A stretch of 64,000 bases of DNA from Nonomuraea fuscirosea (GCF_003001935.1 NZ_PVNG01000018.1:186001-250000); one strand, 5' to 3'; numbered from the stretch's first letter, positions 1 to 9,119 are shown. The notes: generated from the sequence alone by a model not told the origin. Translations and numbers: made by a program.

Positions 1-92
1 AGGATGACCGCCTGGCGCACGGCGGCGACCCTGGTGGCGAGGTCGTCCAGCAGCCAGTTCAGCTCACCGGTGTTGGTCGTAGGCGCACTCAT
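1..92 (-). CDS. Roadblock/LC7 domain protein (CvnB-like), 5' end only
   Basis: Only the first 30 or so codons are in the window, running off the left edge. The reading begins MSAPTTNTGELNWLLDDLA and continues into RVAAVRQAV, the usual opening of actinobacterial roadblock/LC7 proteins, which bind the small GTPase of conservon complexes. It starts 13 bases after the stop of the upstream NIT-domain sensor kinase on the same strand, the CvnA-CvnB order known from Streptomyces conservons; DUF742 (CvnC) and GTPase (CvnD) genes would be expected further left, outside the window. The family call rests on the N-terminus plus context. Confidence 0.8.
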   Translation of the reverse strand, partial: MSAPTTNTGELNWLLDDLATRVAAVRQAVI

Positions 93-105
93 GCTTCCCC
101 CTTAC

Positions 106-2265
106 TCATGGCCCCTCCTCAGAGGCTTCTTCTCGGGCGCGTTGCGTTCCCCGCTGGAACGCGGAGAACAGGTCGCGTACCTCGTCGGGAGAGCGTTCCG
201 GCTGCGGCTCAGGCTCGGGCGGCGCCTCCTTGAGCTGCGGTGCCAGGTGGGTCTGACGCACCCGCCTGGGCAGTCCGGCGTGCGTCCCCGACGACACGAC
301 CGCGAGCGCCTTCTTGCGCGTACGGCTGGGCAGGTCGGCCCTGCCGTCCCCGCCGGCCGCCTCCAGCGCGCTCTGCTCGGTCACGATCGAGCGGGGCGCG
401 AGCACGATGGCGGTGGTGCCGCCGAACGGAGAGCGGCGCAGCAGCACCCTGATGCCGTGCCGCTGAGCCAGCTTGGCCACCACGAACAGGCCGAGCTGGT
501 CGCTGTCGGCCAGGTCGAACTCGGGCGGATCGGCCAGCAGCGCGTTGACCCTGGCGTAGTCGGCGGGCGGCAGCCCGAGCCCCTTGTCCTCCACCTCGAT
601 GGCGTAGCCGTTGCTCACCAGGTCGCCGCGCACCTGCACGATGGTGTCGGGGGGCGAGTAGATGGTGGCGTTCTCGACCAGTTCGGCCACGAGGTGGGTC
701 AGGTCGGCCGCGACGGTCCCGTCGATGGCGCTGACCGGCATCGCCTCCACGGCGATCCTGGTGTAGTCCTCGACCTCGGCGACCGCGGCCCGGACGATGT
801 CGATCACGGGCACCGGCTTGCGCCAGGCGCGTCCGGGAGCGGCGCCCGACAGGACGATGAGGCTCTCGGCGTGCCGCCGCATGCGGGTGGTCAGGTGGTC
901 CAGGCGGAAGAGCTCCTCCAGCCTGTCGGGATCGTGCGTACGGCGCTGCATGCCGTCGAGCAGCGCGAGCTGGCGGTGCAGCAGGCCCTGCTTGCGCCGG
1001 GCGAGGTTGAGGAAGACCTGGCCGACCCCGTGGCGCAGCGCGGCCTGGCCGACGGCGGCGCGCACGGCCGTGCGCTGCAGGGAGCCGAACGCCCTGGCCA
1101 CGTCGGTGATCTCGGCGGAACCGCTCACCTTGATGGCCTTGGTCTCCTTCCGTACGTCGACGTCGTCGCCCCTGCGCAGCCGGGCCACGATGTCGGGCAG
1201 CCGGCGCTGCGACAGCTCGACCGCGGCGGTACGCAGCCCGGCCAGCTCTCCGGCCAGTCGGCGCCCGAAGCGTACAGAGATGATGATCGACGCGAGCACG
1301 GCGATCAACCCGAGACCGCCCGCGACGGAGATCTTGACCACGGTGGAGGTGGCGGCCTCCGACGTACGGGTCGCCAGGGTGCTGGTGGCGCTCGCGCCGA
1401 GGACGTCGAGGCGCGCGGTGAGCCGGTCGACGGCCTCGTGCCAGGCGTCGCCGTCAGGCGGCGGCGTGCCCGTCTTGACGACCCGCGCCTCCATGGTGGC
1501 GAAGCTCAGGAACGGCTCGGTGGCGAAGATCTGCTCGTACGGCCTGCGCAGCGCCACGTCGAGCCCGGCCATGCCGCGCGAGTGCAGGAACCGCCTGGAG
1601 GCCGCGTACTCGGTGAAGGCGGCCGTCTCGGGCGCGGTGAGCCGCTTGTCGGACAGGGCGCCGATGACGAGCGCGTGCTCCCTGGCGATGTACTCCCTGG
1701 CCATGCCCATGGCCTGCAGCGAGGACGCCTGCTGGAAGATCGTCAGGTCGGGGACGGAGACCAGGTGGTCGTACACGAGGAAGAGCGAGTCGAGCATGTG
1801 GTTGTACTCGTTCAGCCCGGTCAGGCGCGAGCTGACGCCGCGGTCGATGTCGGAGCGGATCGAGCCGAGGCGGTCGAGCGCCGCCTGGAGGCCGCGCAGC
1901 GGCTGGCGCAGGTTGCCGTCGGCGGAGTCGCCGGCCTCGGTGACGGCCTGGCGGAACTCGGTCACCGACCTGTCGGTGCGGGCGCGCTGCGCGCCGAGCG
2001 CCTCGGTCAGCTCACGCGTAGTGAGCGACTCGGAGGAGCGTGCGCGTTCGGCCTGGAGCTGTAGGCCCAGGTCGGTGGAGGTGACGCCGATGGTCCGGTA
2101 GAGGGTGTTCGCGCGGAGTAGTGATCGGGCGTCGCCCATGGTGAGGTTGAGGACGAAACCCCAGAGCGCGCTCAGAGACAGGAGGGGTAGCAGTAGCAAT
2201 AAGAAGATCTTGAACCGAATTGACCGGTTTCGCGAGCCCATGTCCCAACCTCGAGTCGGGGGCAT
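106..2265 (-). CDS. NIT-domain sensor histidine kinase (CvnA-like)
   Basis: A 719-residue membrane histidine kinase of the nitrate/nitrite-sensing-domain type. I chose the ATG that gives MPPTRGW, because the paralogue ending at 50151 also starts MPPTRG; an ATG eight codons later is possible. A first membrane helix near residues 13-35 is followed by a long helical extracytoplasmic sensor region, a second helix near residue 310 (GLGLIAVLASIIISV), a phosphoacceptor-like DHLTTRMRRHAES, and an ATPase domain with ELVENATIYSPP (N box) and EVEDKGLGLP (G1 box). The C-terminal 80 residues are basic and proline-rich. It is the first gene of a conservon-type operon, where the kinase-like protein forms a membrane complex with roadblock, DUF742 and GTPase partners. 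The signal sensed is unknown. Confidence 0.88.
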   Translation of the reverse strand: MPPTRGWDMGSRNRSIRFKIFLLLLLPLLSLSALWGFVLNLTMGDARSLLRANTLYRTIGVTSTDLGLQLQAERARSSESLTTRELTEALGAQRARTDRSVTEFRQAVTEAGDSADGNLRQPLRGLQAALDRLGSIRSDIDRGVSSRLTGLNEYNHMLDSLFLVYDHLVSVPDLTIFQQASSLQAMGMAREYIAREHALVIGALSDKRLTAPETAAFTEYAASRRFLHSRGMAGLDVALRRPYEQIFATEPFLSFATMEARVVKTGTPPPDGDAWHEAVDRLTARLDVLGASATSTLATRTSEAATSTVVKISVAGGLGLIAVLASIIISVRFGRRLAGELAGLRTAAVELSQRRLPDIVARLRRGDDVDVRKETKAIKVSGSAEITDVARAFGSLQRTAVRAAVGQAALRHGVGQVFLNLARRKQGLLHRQLALLDGMQRRTHDPDRLEELFRLDHLTTRMRRHAESLIVLSGAAPGRAWRKPVPVIDIVRAAVAEVEDYTRIAVEAMPVSAIDGTVAADLTHLVAELVENATIYSPPDTIVQVRGDLVSNGYAIEVEDKGLGLPPADYARVNALLADPPEFDLADSDQLGLFVVAKLAQRHGIRVLLRRSPFGGTTAIVLAPRSIVTEQSALEAAGGDGRADLPSRTRKKALAVVSSGTHAGLPRRVRQTHLAPQLKEAPPEPEPQPERSPDEVRDLFSAFQRGTQRAREEASEEGP

Positions 2266-2363
2266 TTCCACACCTTGTGTAAATACACCTCCGGAAGATC
2301 GCACAGGAGACTAGCACCGATTATGCTCCTGGCGCAGTGGGAGCAAGGCGTTCATTACCGTGA

Positions 2364-3227
2364 TTATTGGGACAAGATCGGGCGTTCGCGGCGGGATGCG
2401 ACGGCGATCGTCCACAGCCACAGGAGCGCTACCAGCGAAATCGCGATGAGCCCCGCCCAGTTGAGCACCGCGTAGACGTGTACCTGCCACTGCGTCACGT
2501 TCGGCACACGTCCGATCCGCAGCAGCTCGAACTGCCACGGCCGCCCGGTCAGCACCAGCGTGATCGCGATGGCGATGGCGCTCATCGAGTCCCACAGCGC
2601 GTGCAGCAGCGAGACGCCCAGGTAGCTCAGCAGGACCGTGCCGGTCAGCCGCCCGCGCGCCGCGAACAGCGCGCCGCCGGCGATGGCGGTCCACAGGCCG
2701 TGGCCGACGGGCGTCAGGATGCCCCGCAGCACCTCGGTCTCCACGAGCTGGGCCAGCGACAGCCCCGAGGTGGTGAACAGGGAGTTGAAGGCGTAACCCG
2801 CGCTCTCGAAGGCGGCGAAGCCGAAGCCGACGGTCGCGCCCAGCACCAGGCCGTCCCTGGTGAAATGCCGGGTCATGTGCCGGGTGACGATGATCAGGGC
2901 GGCCAGCTTGACGCCCTCCTCGATCAGGCCGACCAGCACGTACATGAGGATCGACGGGCGCAGCAGCCAGCTCTCCAGCAGCGAGGCGCCGAGCACGCCC
3001 AGCACGCCGCCCACCACGAACGCCTGGAACAGCAGCTCGACCGTCACCCCCGGCGAGCGGCCCCGCCCGTACGCCCAGACCACGAACGTCACCGGCACCA
3101 GGAAGCTGCCGAACAGCACCACGGTCGGCACCAGGTTGGAGTTCCCGGTCCAGGCGGTGACGGCCACCGTGGCCAGCCAGAGCACGAAACCGGTCAGGAA
3201 GATCCGCAGCCAGAGTGTCCTGATCAC
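2364..3227 (-). CDS. PrsW family intramembrane metalloprotease
   Basis: A polytopic membrane protein of 287 residues with about eight hydrophobic segments. It carries the PrsW/CPBP-type signature: EEGVK at E103-E104, FAAFESAGY with E141, GHGLW with H176, and LHALWD with H209 and D213, the expected metal-binding and catalytic residues within membrane helices. PrsW in Bacillus cleaves an anti-sigma factor at site 1; most actinobacterial members have no known substrate. Its ATG lies inside the stop of the upstream flavoprotein gene (ATGA overlap at 3224-3227), so the two are translationally coupled. That coupling to a possibly exported oxidoreductase is unusual and could mean a shared envelope role, but this is inference. 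Confidence 0.85.
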   Translation of the reverse strand: MIRTLWLRIFLTGFVLWLATVAVTAWTGNSNLVPTVVLFGSFLVPVTFVVWAYGRGRSPGVTVELLFQAFVVGGVLGVLGASLLESWLLRPSILMYVLVGLIEEGVKLAALIIVTRHMTRHFTRDGLVLGATVGFGFAAFESAGYAFNSLFTTSGLSLAQLVETEVLRGILTPVGHGLWTAIAGGALFAARGRLTGTVLLSYLGVSLLHALWDSMSAIAIAITLVLTGRPWQFELLRIGRVPNVTQWQVHVYAVLNWAGLIAISLVALLWLWTIAVASRRERPILSQ

Positions 3228-4750
3228 GTCAGCTCCTCCACAGCCCTGATCGCGGCCACCACGGCGGCCTCGCCGCGCGCGGCCGGCTCACTGTCGGACC
3301 CCGCGATGGCGATCCGGCCGAACGGCCCCCGCGCCGCGTCGGAGGGGAAGGGGCCGTCGGGGTAGAACGCGTCCCACGGCCGACAGTACTCCGGCGACAG
3401 CGCGTGCCCCCATCGGCGTACCTCGATGGCCTCGATGCCCTGGCCGGGGTCGAAGCCGACCGGGCCGAGCAGCCGGGCCAACTGGTCGCGTACGGTCCGC
3501 TCCAGCACCTCGTACGGCGTCGCGAACAGCTCACGCCGCCCCGCCGCCGACCCGGCGCCGGGCCCCAGCTCCGACCGGCACGGCGTGGCCAGCAGCCGGA
3601 CGCCGTCGGGCGGCACGAACGCCGACTCGTTCCAGTACGCGCCGGTCCACCGCACCCGCCCGACGCCCAGCCGCCGCCACGCGCCGGGATCGCGCAAGCG
3701 GACCACGGCCTCCAGCAGCGGCACCCGTACGGCCCTGCTGAGCGCGGCCCGCCGCCCCGCGGGCAGGTCGGGAACCAGGTAGGGGACGACCGCGCTCGGG
3801 CAGGCGAGGATCACCGCCCCTGCCTCGACGGTCAGCACCCGGTGGCCGTCGAAGTAGCCCACGACCCCGTCGCGCACCGACACCACGGGGCTGGACGTCC
3901 GCACCGAGATCCGCTCGTCACGCGAGGGTGCGGCGGCCGGCGCGGGTCCGTGCCACTCCCTGCGTACGGTGGGCGAGTTGAACCGGGAGGGCTGGTCACG
4001 GTCGAGCCCGAGCCCGGCGAACCCCGGATACCCGGTCCCCCAGGCGTCGATCGCCCCGAACGCCCGGGTGTCGTACCCCCAGCCGGAGCAGGACATCGTC
4101 CGCGAGAAGCGCTCCACGTCCCGGTGCACCCCGCACACCTCGCGCAGGAACTGCGCGTACGTCAGCTCCGCCAGCCGCTCCTGCTTGGCCTGGGCGGGGA
4201 GGCCCGGCAGCCAGTCGGGCGGGTCGTCGTGCAGCATGAGCAGGTCCCGCCGGGCCCGCACGGAGATCGGCAGCCGGCCGATCCAGCCGGGGGACGTGAG
4301 CCGGACGAGGGTGTCGGCGCCGAAGCTCTCCTCGTCGCACATCACCGCGTCGGCCCCGGCCCGCCGGCACAGCGGCGCGTGCCCGCCGATGCCGTCGTGG
4401 TTGTCGAGGACGAGGACCCGGTCGTGCGGACGGCGGCGCAGCCACTCGGAGGCGGCGCTGATCCCGCCGCGCCCGCCGCCGACCACGACGAGGTCGTGCC
4501 GCTCCCCTGTGGGGACGAAGGGGCCCGCATGCTCCCAGAACCGCCCGTCCCGCAGCGCGTGCGGCACGCTGAGCGCCGCACTGGTGTCCCCGCGCACCAC
4601 GAAGCCCGCCGGCTCACTCAGGGCCTTCTGGGCCGCCTCTGCCCGCCCCGGCGCGCCGCCCGAGATCACGCATCCCAGGGCCATGCCGTCGAAGAGGTCC
4701 CTGCGGGAAATGGTGACATCCATCCCGAGATCGCGCGGAGTCAAGCTCAT
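3224..4750 (-). CDS. SpdH-like FAD/NAD(P)-binding oxidoreductase with Tat-like N-terminus
   Basis: A 508-residue flavoprotein related to spermidine-dehydrogenase-like (SpdH) proteins. The N-terminus has the family opening RDLGMDVTISRRDLF, a twin-arginine-like signal ending near AEA, which supports the first ATG. A Rossmann dinucleotide fold follows at about residue 85 (VVVGGGRGGISAASEW) with the LDNHDGIGGHA stretch. Family blocks such as LPISVRARRDLL, DPPDWLPGLPAQAK and FAGLGL lie in the middle, and ATPYEVLERTVRDQLAR, EVRRWGHA and GRIAIAGSDSE near the end. The GGGRGG loop differs from the usual GGGxSG, and the protein is shorter than typical SpdH, so the substrate may not be spermidine. It overlaps the PrsW gene by four bases. 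Confidence 0.78.
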   Translation of the reverse strand: MSLTPRDLGMDVTISRRDLFDGMALGCVISGGAPGRAEAAQKALSEPAGFVVRGDTSAALSVPHALRDGRFWEHAGPFVPTGERHDLVVVGGGRGGISAASEWLRRRPHDRVLVLDNHDGIGGHAPLCRRAGADAVMCDEESFGADTLVRLTSPGWIGRLPISVRARRDLLMLHDDPPDWLPGLPAQAKQERLAELTYAQFLREVCGVHRDVERFSRTMSCSGWGYDTRAFGAIDAWGTGYPGFAGLGLDRDQPSRFNSPTVRREWHGPAPAAAPSRDERISVRTSSPVVSVRDGVVGYFDGHRVLTVEAGAVILACPSAVVPYLVPDLPAGRRAALSRAVRVPLLEAVVRLRDPGAWRRLGVGRVRWTGAYWNESAFVPPDGVRLLATPCRSELGPGAGSAAGRRELFATPYEVLERTVRDQLARLLGPVGFDPGQGIEAIEVRRWGHALSPEYCRPWDAFYPDGPFPSDAARGPFGRIAIAGSDSEPAARGEAAVVAAIRAVEELT

Positions 4751-5098
4751 GGCGCGATCATCGGCAGGTCAGGAGAAAAGCCGCGCCCAGGCGCGCAGCG
4801 CCTCGAGAAACATTTTGCGTGCCCTATTACGGCGAATGCCCGTTTGCACCCTCGCGCCGGCCGTGGTGTGAGGATCCTCGCCCGCCCCCGGGAGACCCCG
4901 CTCAAGCTGCGCGAACGAGGAAGATCATCACCACGGGCACCCGGCCGGGCGGGCGCCGGAGGGCGGAACCCCGCCACGGGCGAACCGGAAATCATTCGTG
5001 AAGCCGCTGATTACCGCGAATAGCGACGTTACTCGGCCCCTTACTCGCCGCTTCCTCTAGCGTTTCCAGAAATGCTGACGGAGTGAAATGGAGATCCC
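4751..5098. other. Divergent intergenic region between SpdH-like gene and lipoprotein gene
   Basis: This 348-base gap separates divergent genes and should hold both promoters. A ribosome-binding sequence (GGAGA) precedes the lipoprotein ATG. TTACTC occurs twice within 20 bases near 5030-5045. I see no convincing gene, tRNA or strong hairpin; open frames here lack coding character. Confidence 0.4.
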
Positions 5099-5779
5099 AT
5101 GCACAAAGCAATTCCCGGCATATTTCTGAGCACACTGGTCATCGCCGGATGCTCATCCACGGAGGCGAGCCCGAAGGCCGCCGCCCCCGCGCCCGCCGCC
5201 GCGACGCCGTCGTCGGCGGCCGACGCCAGGCTCCGGGCCGCCCTGCTGCCGGTGCCGAAGGGCATGCGCATCGCCTACGGGCCCGAGCTGGGCGCGTTCG
5301 GCTCGCTCAAGTCCACCCAGCAGGGCCTGGCCGCCGTGCGCCAGGCCAAGCTGCAGCACCCCGAGTGCGCGGGAGCCGCCCAGCTCGACGCCGACCGGCC
5401 CGACGTCGCCAAGTCGCCCGCCGCCGTGATCGCGTTCTCGGCCGACCGGGGCTCGATCACGCAGGCGGTGGTGTCGCTGCCGGCCGAAGCCTTCCCCGAG
5501 CCGCTGCCCAAGCAGTGCGTCTCCTACACCGCCGACGTCGCCGGCACGCAGGTCAGCTACAAGACGCGCACGCTCGGCATGCCGGCCAAGGGCGACCAGT
5601 CGCGGGCCTACCTCACCACGGCGTCGGGGGACAAGAAGAACGCGCAGATCGGCTCCGTCATGATCAGGCGCGGCACGCTGATCATGTCGATGCTCGTCGT
5701 CGGCCAGCGGGTCAAGCCGCAGGGCCTGTACGAGCTGGCCGACCTCGCCGACCAGAACCTGGCGCGCGTGACCAGATAG
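5099..5779 (+). CDS. Predicted lipoprotein of unknown function
   Basis: A 226-residue exported protein. The signal peptide MHKAIPGIFLSTLVIAGC ends in a lipobox-like VIAGC with the cysteine at residue 18, so it is probably lipid-anchored on the outer face of the membrane. A short Ala/Pro-rich linker leads into a mixed alpha/beta domain with two later cysteines, in HPECAGAAQ and KQCVSYTA. I do not recognise the domain; it resembles small actinobacterial sensor-like or DUF-type lipoproteins. It is transcribed alone and faces the glycosyltransferase gene convergently across a hairpin. GGAGA lies a few bases before the ATG. Confidence 0.75.
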   Translation: MHKAIPGIFLSTLVIAGCSSTEASPKAAAPAPAAATPSSAADARLRAALLPVPKGMRIAYGPELGAFGSLKSTQQGLAAVRQAKLQHPECAGAAQLDADRPDVAKSPAAVIAFSADRGSITQAVVSLPAEAFPEPLPKQCVSYTADVAGTQVSYKTRTLGMPAKGDQSRAYLTTASGDKKNAQIGSVMIRRGTLIMSMLVVGQRVKPQGLYELADLADQNLARVTR

Positions 5780-5795
5780 CGGGCGCATCCGCCGA

Positions 5796-5823
5796 GGGCG
5801 TGCCGGACCTTGCCGGGACGCCC
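5796..5823. terminator. Bidirectional hairpin terminator
   Basis: Perfect arms GGGCGT and ACGCCC, with an inner CCGG/CCGG pair, lie between two convergent genes. There is no T-tract, as is common for actinomycete terminators. Confidence 0.55.
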
Positions 5824-5841
5824 ATGGACTCCCCGGCGCGG

Positions 5842-7878
5842 TCAGATCAGCACGTGATCGTCCGGGCGGCCGACGAAGGAGAACTGGGCGTTCCTGGTCA
5901 GCTTGATGTGGTCGGCCTGCCAGGTGTGCATCGCGGTGTCGGCGCTGCGCCAGTAGACGAAGTTGAAGCGGTCCGCCGAGTAGATCTTGACGGAGTCCTC
6001 CTTGAGGCGCCGTACCAGATGGGTGTCCTCGCCCCTGGTGATGTCGGCGAAGCGGTACGTGCGGAACAGGTCCGCCTTGCCGAGGAACGTGCCGCCCTGG
6101 ACCAGCCACGAGTAGCGGTGCTCCAGGCCGGGCAGGCGCAGCATCGTGGTGTTGCCGCCCTCGAAGTACGCGTAGTGCGCGCCCTTGCCCGTGAGCTCCG
6201 CGTCGGAGTAGTCGAAGGCCCTGACCAGGTCCGACAGGTAGTGCTCGCCGTACAGGTTGTCGTCGTCCATCTTGGCGATCAGCTCGCCCTCGGCGGCGTC
6301 GATGCCCAGGTTCATGCAGGCGCCGAGCGACAGTTCGGCGGCGGCGGGCAGCACCACGACGTCCGAGATGCCCGCCATGCGAGCCTTGTCGGCCACCACG
6401 ACCGGGTCGATGTCCAGGCCGTGCAGCACCATGATCAGCTGGAGCGGCCGGTGGCGCTGCCGGGCGACCGAGGAGATCGCGTGCTCGATCTGCGCGGCGC
6501 GGTTGGTGGGCAGCACGACCGAGATCGAGCGCGACCTGGGCTCCACGTGGTGCCCGAGGTCCTGGAGGATCTGGTCCACGCGGTGCGAGAAGAGGTGCTT
6601 GTCGAAGACCTCGCGCATCGCCAGGTGACCCATCCTGGCCCGCAGCTCGGGGCTGTTCATCAGGTGCAGCACCTGGTTGTAGGACTCGATCGGCTCGCGC
6701 GCGATCGGCACGAGGTCGCCGAAGGTCTCCTCGATCGCCCGCGACCACCCCGACACGACGGGGGTCGAGCAGGCCGACAGCTCGAAGACGCGCCGCGCGC
6801 ACATGGTCGGGGAGTCGAGCACGGAGTTGACGTTGAGGAAGACCTTGTACATCCGGTACGCGGCCAGCATCTGGTCATAGGGCAGCTCGCCCACGATGTG
6901 CGGCCGGTACTTCTCCGGCCAGGCGTACTTCTCGTCCACCTCGCCGTTGCGCGCGAAGATGTGCAGGCCCAGCTCCCTGACCGGGTCGAGCACGGTCTCC
7001 ATCTGCTCGCGGCGCTCGGGATGCTTGTCCCTGAAGTACATCCCGGCGAAGACCACGTCGTGCAGGCGGCCCTTGGGCTGCTGGATCGGGTTGTGCACGC
7101 GGGGCTGGGCGGCGAACTGCAGCACGTCCACCCGATCATGTCCCAAAATTTCCCGATATTTCGGCAGCATGTCACCGTCGCAGGTGAACACGTAGTCGAA
7201 CAGCTTGGCCGTGTCGATGAAGAAGTCGAAGTTCGGCGGGTCCTCCTTGTTCCAGAAGACCGTCGGGATGCCCTCCTGCCGGCACCACGCCACCAGCTCG
7301 CGCAGCGGCTCCTTCGGAGCGTTCGTGCCGGTCATCTGATAGCGCCAGCGGCCCTGGTTCCCGTGCCAGGCCGACTCACAGAACAGCAGGTCGGGCCGCT
7401 TGTCGGCGAAGATCTCCGGCCAGTCCTTGAGCCCGAACTCGATCTGGTCCCACTCGTAGCGGAAGGCCATCCTGGAGAAGTCGTCGAGAATCACCGCGAC
7501 CTTCAGGTCCGGCCGGGCCACCGGGCCGCTCGGCCACTTCACCGCGGGCACCTCGACCATGGGCGGGCGGTTCCCGGCCAGTGCGGCGGCCTCGCTGACC
7601 GGAAGCGGCGGCTTGGGCGCCCGCTCCTTCGAGCGGACCGCCTCGACGATCCGCCCCGGGCTCTTCGAGCCCAGCGCCTCGCCCAGCTTGAACGTCCGCT
7701 TGGCCTGGGTCGCCTCCAGCTTCCAGGTCGCGTACGCCGCCTTCGCCTCGGCGATCTCCAGCCGCCGGCGCAGCTCCGTGACCTCCGCCTCGTACCGCTC
7801 GACGAGCTTGCGCTCCTCGGGCAGCCAGTTGACGGGGCCGAGACGCTGGTAGGTGGGCTCTTCTGGAGTATCGGCCAT
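5842..7878 (-). CDS. Two-domain glycosyltransferase (CgeB-like plus GT2)
   Basis: A 678-residue cytosolic protein with two glycosyltransferase-like halves. An N-terminal coiled coil (about residues 20-75, heptad-like EVTELRRRLEIAEAK) precedes a CgeB-type GT-B domain (about 120-455) containing TVFWNKEDPPNFD, FAGMYFRDKHPERR and CARRVFELSACSTPVVSG. The C-terminal half (about 465-660) is a GT2 fold, with ISVVLPTNRAAQIEHAISS, LNLGID-like GACMNLGIDAAEG and the metal-binding MDDDN motif. Neighbours WecB, WecC and further glycosyltransferases point to surface polysaccharide or teichuronic-acid-like glycan assembly. Whether the CgeB half is catalytic or only acceptor-binding is unknown. It is 54 bases downstream of wecB on the same strand. 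Confidence 0.85.
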   Translation of the reverse strand: MADTPEEPTYQRLGPVNWLPEERKLVERYEAEVTELRRRLEIAEAKAAYATWKLEATQAKRTFKLGEALGSKSPGRIVEAVRSKERAPKPPLPVSEAAALAGNRPPMVEVPAVKWPSGPVARPDLKVAVILDDFSRMAFRYEWDQIEFGLKDWPEIFADKRPDLLFCESAWHGNQGRWRYQMTGTNAPKEPLRELVAWCRQEGIPTVFWNKEDPPNFDFFIDTAKLFDYVFTCDGDMLPKYREILGHDRVDVLQFAAQPRVHNPIQQPKGRLHDVVFAGMYFRDKHPERREQMETVLDPVRELGLHIFARNGEVDEKYAWPEKYRPHIVGELPYDQMLAAYRMYKVFLNVNSVLDSPTMCARRVFELSACSTPVVSGWSRAIEETFGDLVPIAREPIESYNQVLHLMNSPELRARMGHLAMREVFDKHLFSHRVDQILQDLGHHVEPRSRSISVVLPTNRAAQIEHAISSVARQRHRPLQLIMVLHGLDIDPVVVADKARMAGISDVVVLPAAAELSLGACMNLGIDAAEGELIAKMDDDNLYGEHYLSDLVRAFDYSDAELTGKGAHYAYFEGGNTTMLRLPGLEHRYSWLVQGGTFLGKADLFRTYRFADITRGEDTHLVRRLKEDSVKIYSADRFNFVYWRSADTAMHTWQADHIKLTRNAQFSFVGRPDDHVLI

Positions 7879-7932
7879 GGTGGTACGCCTATCGCTTAGC
7901 GGAGGGAACTCATAGTACGGCGGACAATGCCG

Positions 7933-9063
7933 CTATTCGCGGCGTTTGCCCTGAGAGGCAGGGGCGAGGTTGTCCCCCTTCAGCCAGGCGGCGATCACCG
8001 TGGCGATGCGCGGCCCGGCCTTGCCGTCCCACAGCACCGGCAGCTCACCGGCCGGCGTGGCCGCGCCGTCGGCCAGCGCCTTCTCCGCCGCCGCGGGCAG
8101 CAGCGCGGGGGTGACCAGGCGGTTCGTCCCGTGGGTGATCGTGATCGGCCGCTCGGTGTTGGGCCGGACGGTCAGGCAGGGGACGCCGAGCATGGTCGTC
8201 TCCTCCTGGACGCCGCCGGAGTCGGTGACGACCAGCGCGGCGCCGCGGACGAGTGAGAGGAAGTCCACATAGCCCAGCGGGTCGACCACCTTGATCGAGT
8301 CGCCGTCGACCAGGCCCGCCTCGGCCAGCCGGGCCTTGCCGCGCGGATGGATCGGCACCACGATCGGGAGCTGGCGCGAGACCTCCAGCACCGCGTCCAC
8401 CAGCTCCTTGGCGGCCTCAGGGGTGTCCACGTTGGCCGGGCGGTGCAGCGTGGCCACCGCGTAGCGCGCGGGCAGCGCCAGCCGCTCGACCACCGGGGCC
8501 GGGTCCAGCGAGGGCAGCGCCGCGTACAGGCTGTCGATCATGGGGTTGCCCACCAGGTGCACCTTGGAGGCGGGCACGCCCTCGCCCGCCAGGTACGACA
8601 GCGCCTCCGGCGAGGTGGCGAACAGCAGGTCGGCCAGCGCGTCGGTGACGACCCGGTTGACCTCCTCCGGCATGCCGCGGTCGTAGGAGCGCAGCCCCGC
8701 CTCGACGTGCGCGGTCGGCACGCCCAGCTTGGCGCAGACCAGGATCGCGGCCAGCGTGGAGTTCACGTCGCCGTAGACGACGACCAGGTCGGGCTCCTGC
8801 TCCTGGACGACCTCCTCAAGGCCGACGAGCAGGGCGGCGGTCTGCTTGGCGTGGCTGCCCGAGCCCACCCCGAGATTGGCCACCGGCTCGGGCAGGCCGA
8901 GATCGGCGAAGAAGACGTCGGACATCAGCGCGTCGTAGTGCTGACCAGTGTGGATGATGCCCTGCCGCACGCCGAGCTCGCCGAGTGCCCGCACCACCGG
9001 GGCCGCTTTCACGAAATTGGGACGAGCGCCCAATACGTGCAGGACCAGGGGGTTTTCCCTCAT
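7933..9063 (-). CDS. wecB: UDP-N-acetylglucosamine 2-epimerase (non-hydrolysing)
   Basis: A 376-residue GT-B fold enzyme that interconverts UDP-GlcNAc and UDP-ManNAc. It opens VLHVLGARPNFVKAAP, then has TGQHYDALMSDVFF, VVYGDVNSTLA, HVEAGLRSYDRGMPEE and SGGVQEETTMLGVPCLT, the conserved family blocks with the expected Asp, Glu and His residues. Length is normal. A wecC homologue on the opposite arm of the same locus oxidises the product, so together they supply UDP-ManNAcA. The ATG is followed upstream by a 56-base divergent promoter region shared with the GT4 gene. Confidence 0.95.
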   Translation of the reverse strand: MRENPLVLHVLGARPNFVKAAPVVRALGELGVRQGIIHTGQHYDALMSDVFFADLGLPEPVANLGVGSGSHAKQTAALLVGLEEVVQEQEPDLVVVYGDVNSTLAAILVCAKLGVPTAHVEAGLRSYDRGMPEEVNRVVTDALADLLFATSPEALSYLAGEGVPASKVHLVGNPMIDSLYAALPSLDPAPVVERLALPARYAVATLHRPANVDTPEAAKELVDAVLEVSRQLPIVVPIHPRGKARLAEAGLVDGDSIKVVDPLGYVDFLSLVRGAALVVTDSGGVQEETTMLGVPCLTVRPNTERPITITHGTNRLVTPALLPAAAEKALADGAATPAGELPVLWDGKAGPRIATVIAAWLKGDNLAPASQGKRRE

Positions 9064-9119
9064 TGACCTCGCCTTTCATAGCGGAAGGGAAAAAACGCTG
9101 CCTATGGTACGGTCCCTGC

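Noticed and set aside
5083..7899. Plus-strand frame of more than 900 codons opposite the CgeB/GT2 gene
   Set aside because: High-GC shadow frame; the minus strand encodes recognised glycosyltransferase motifs.
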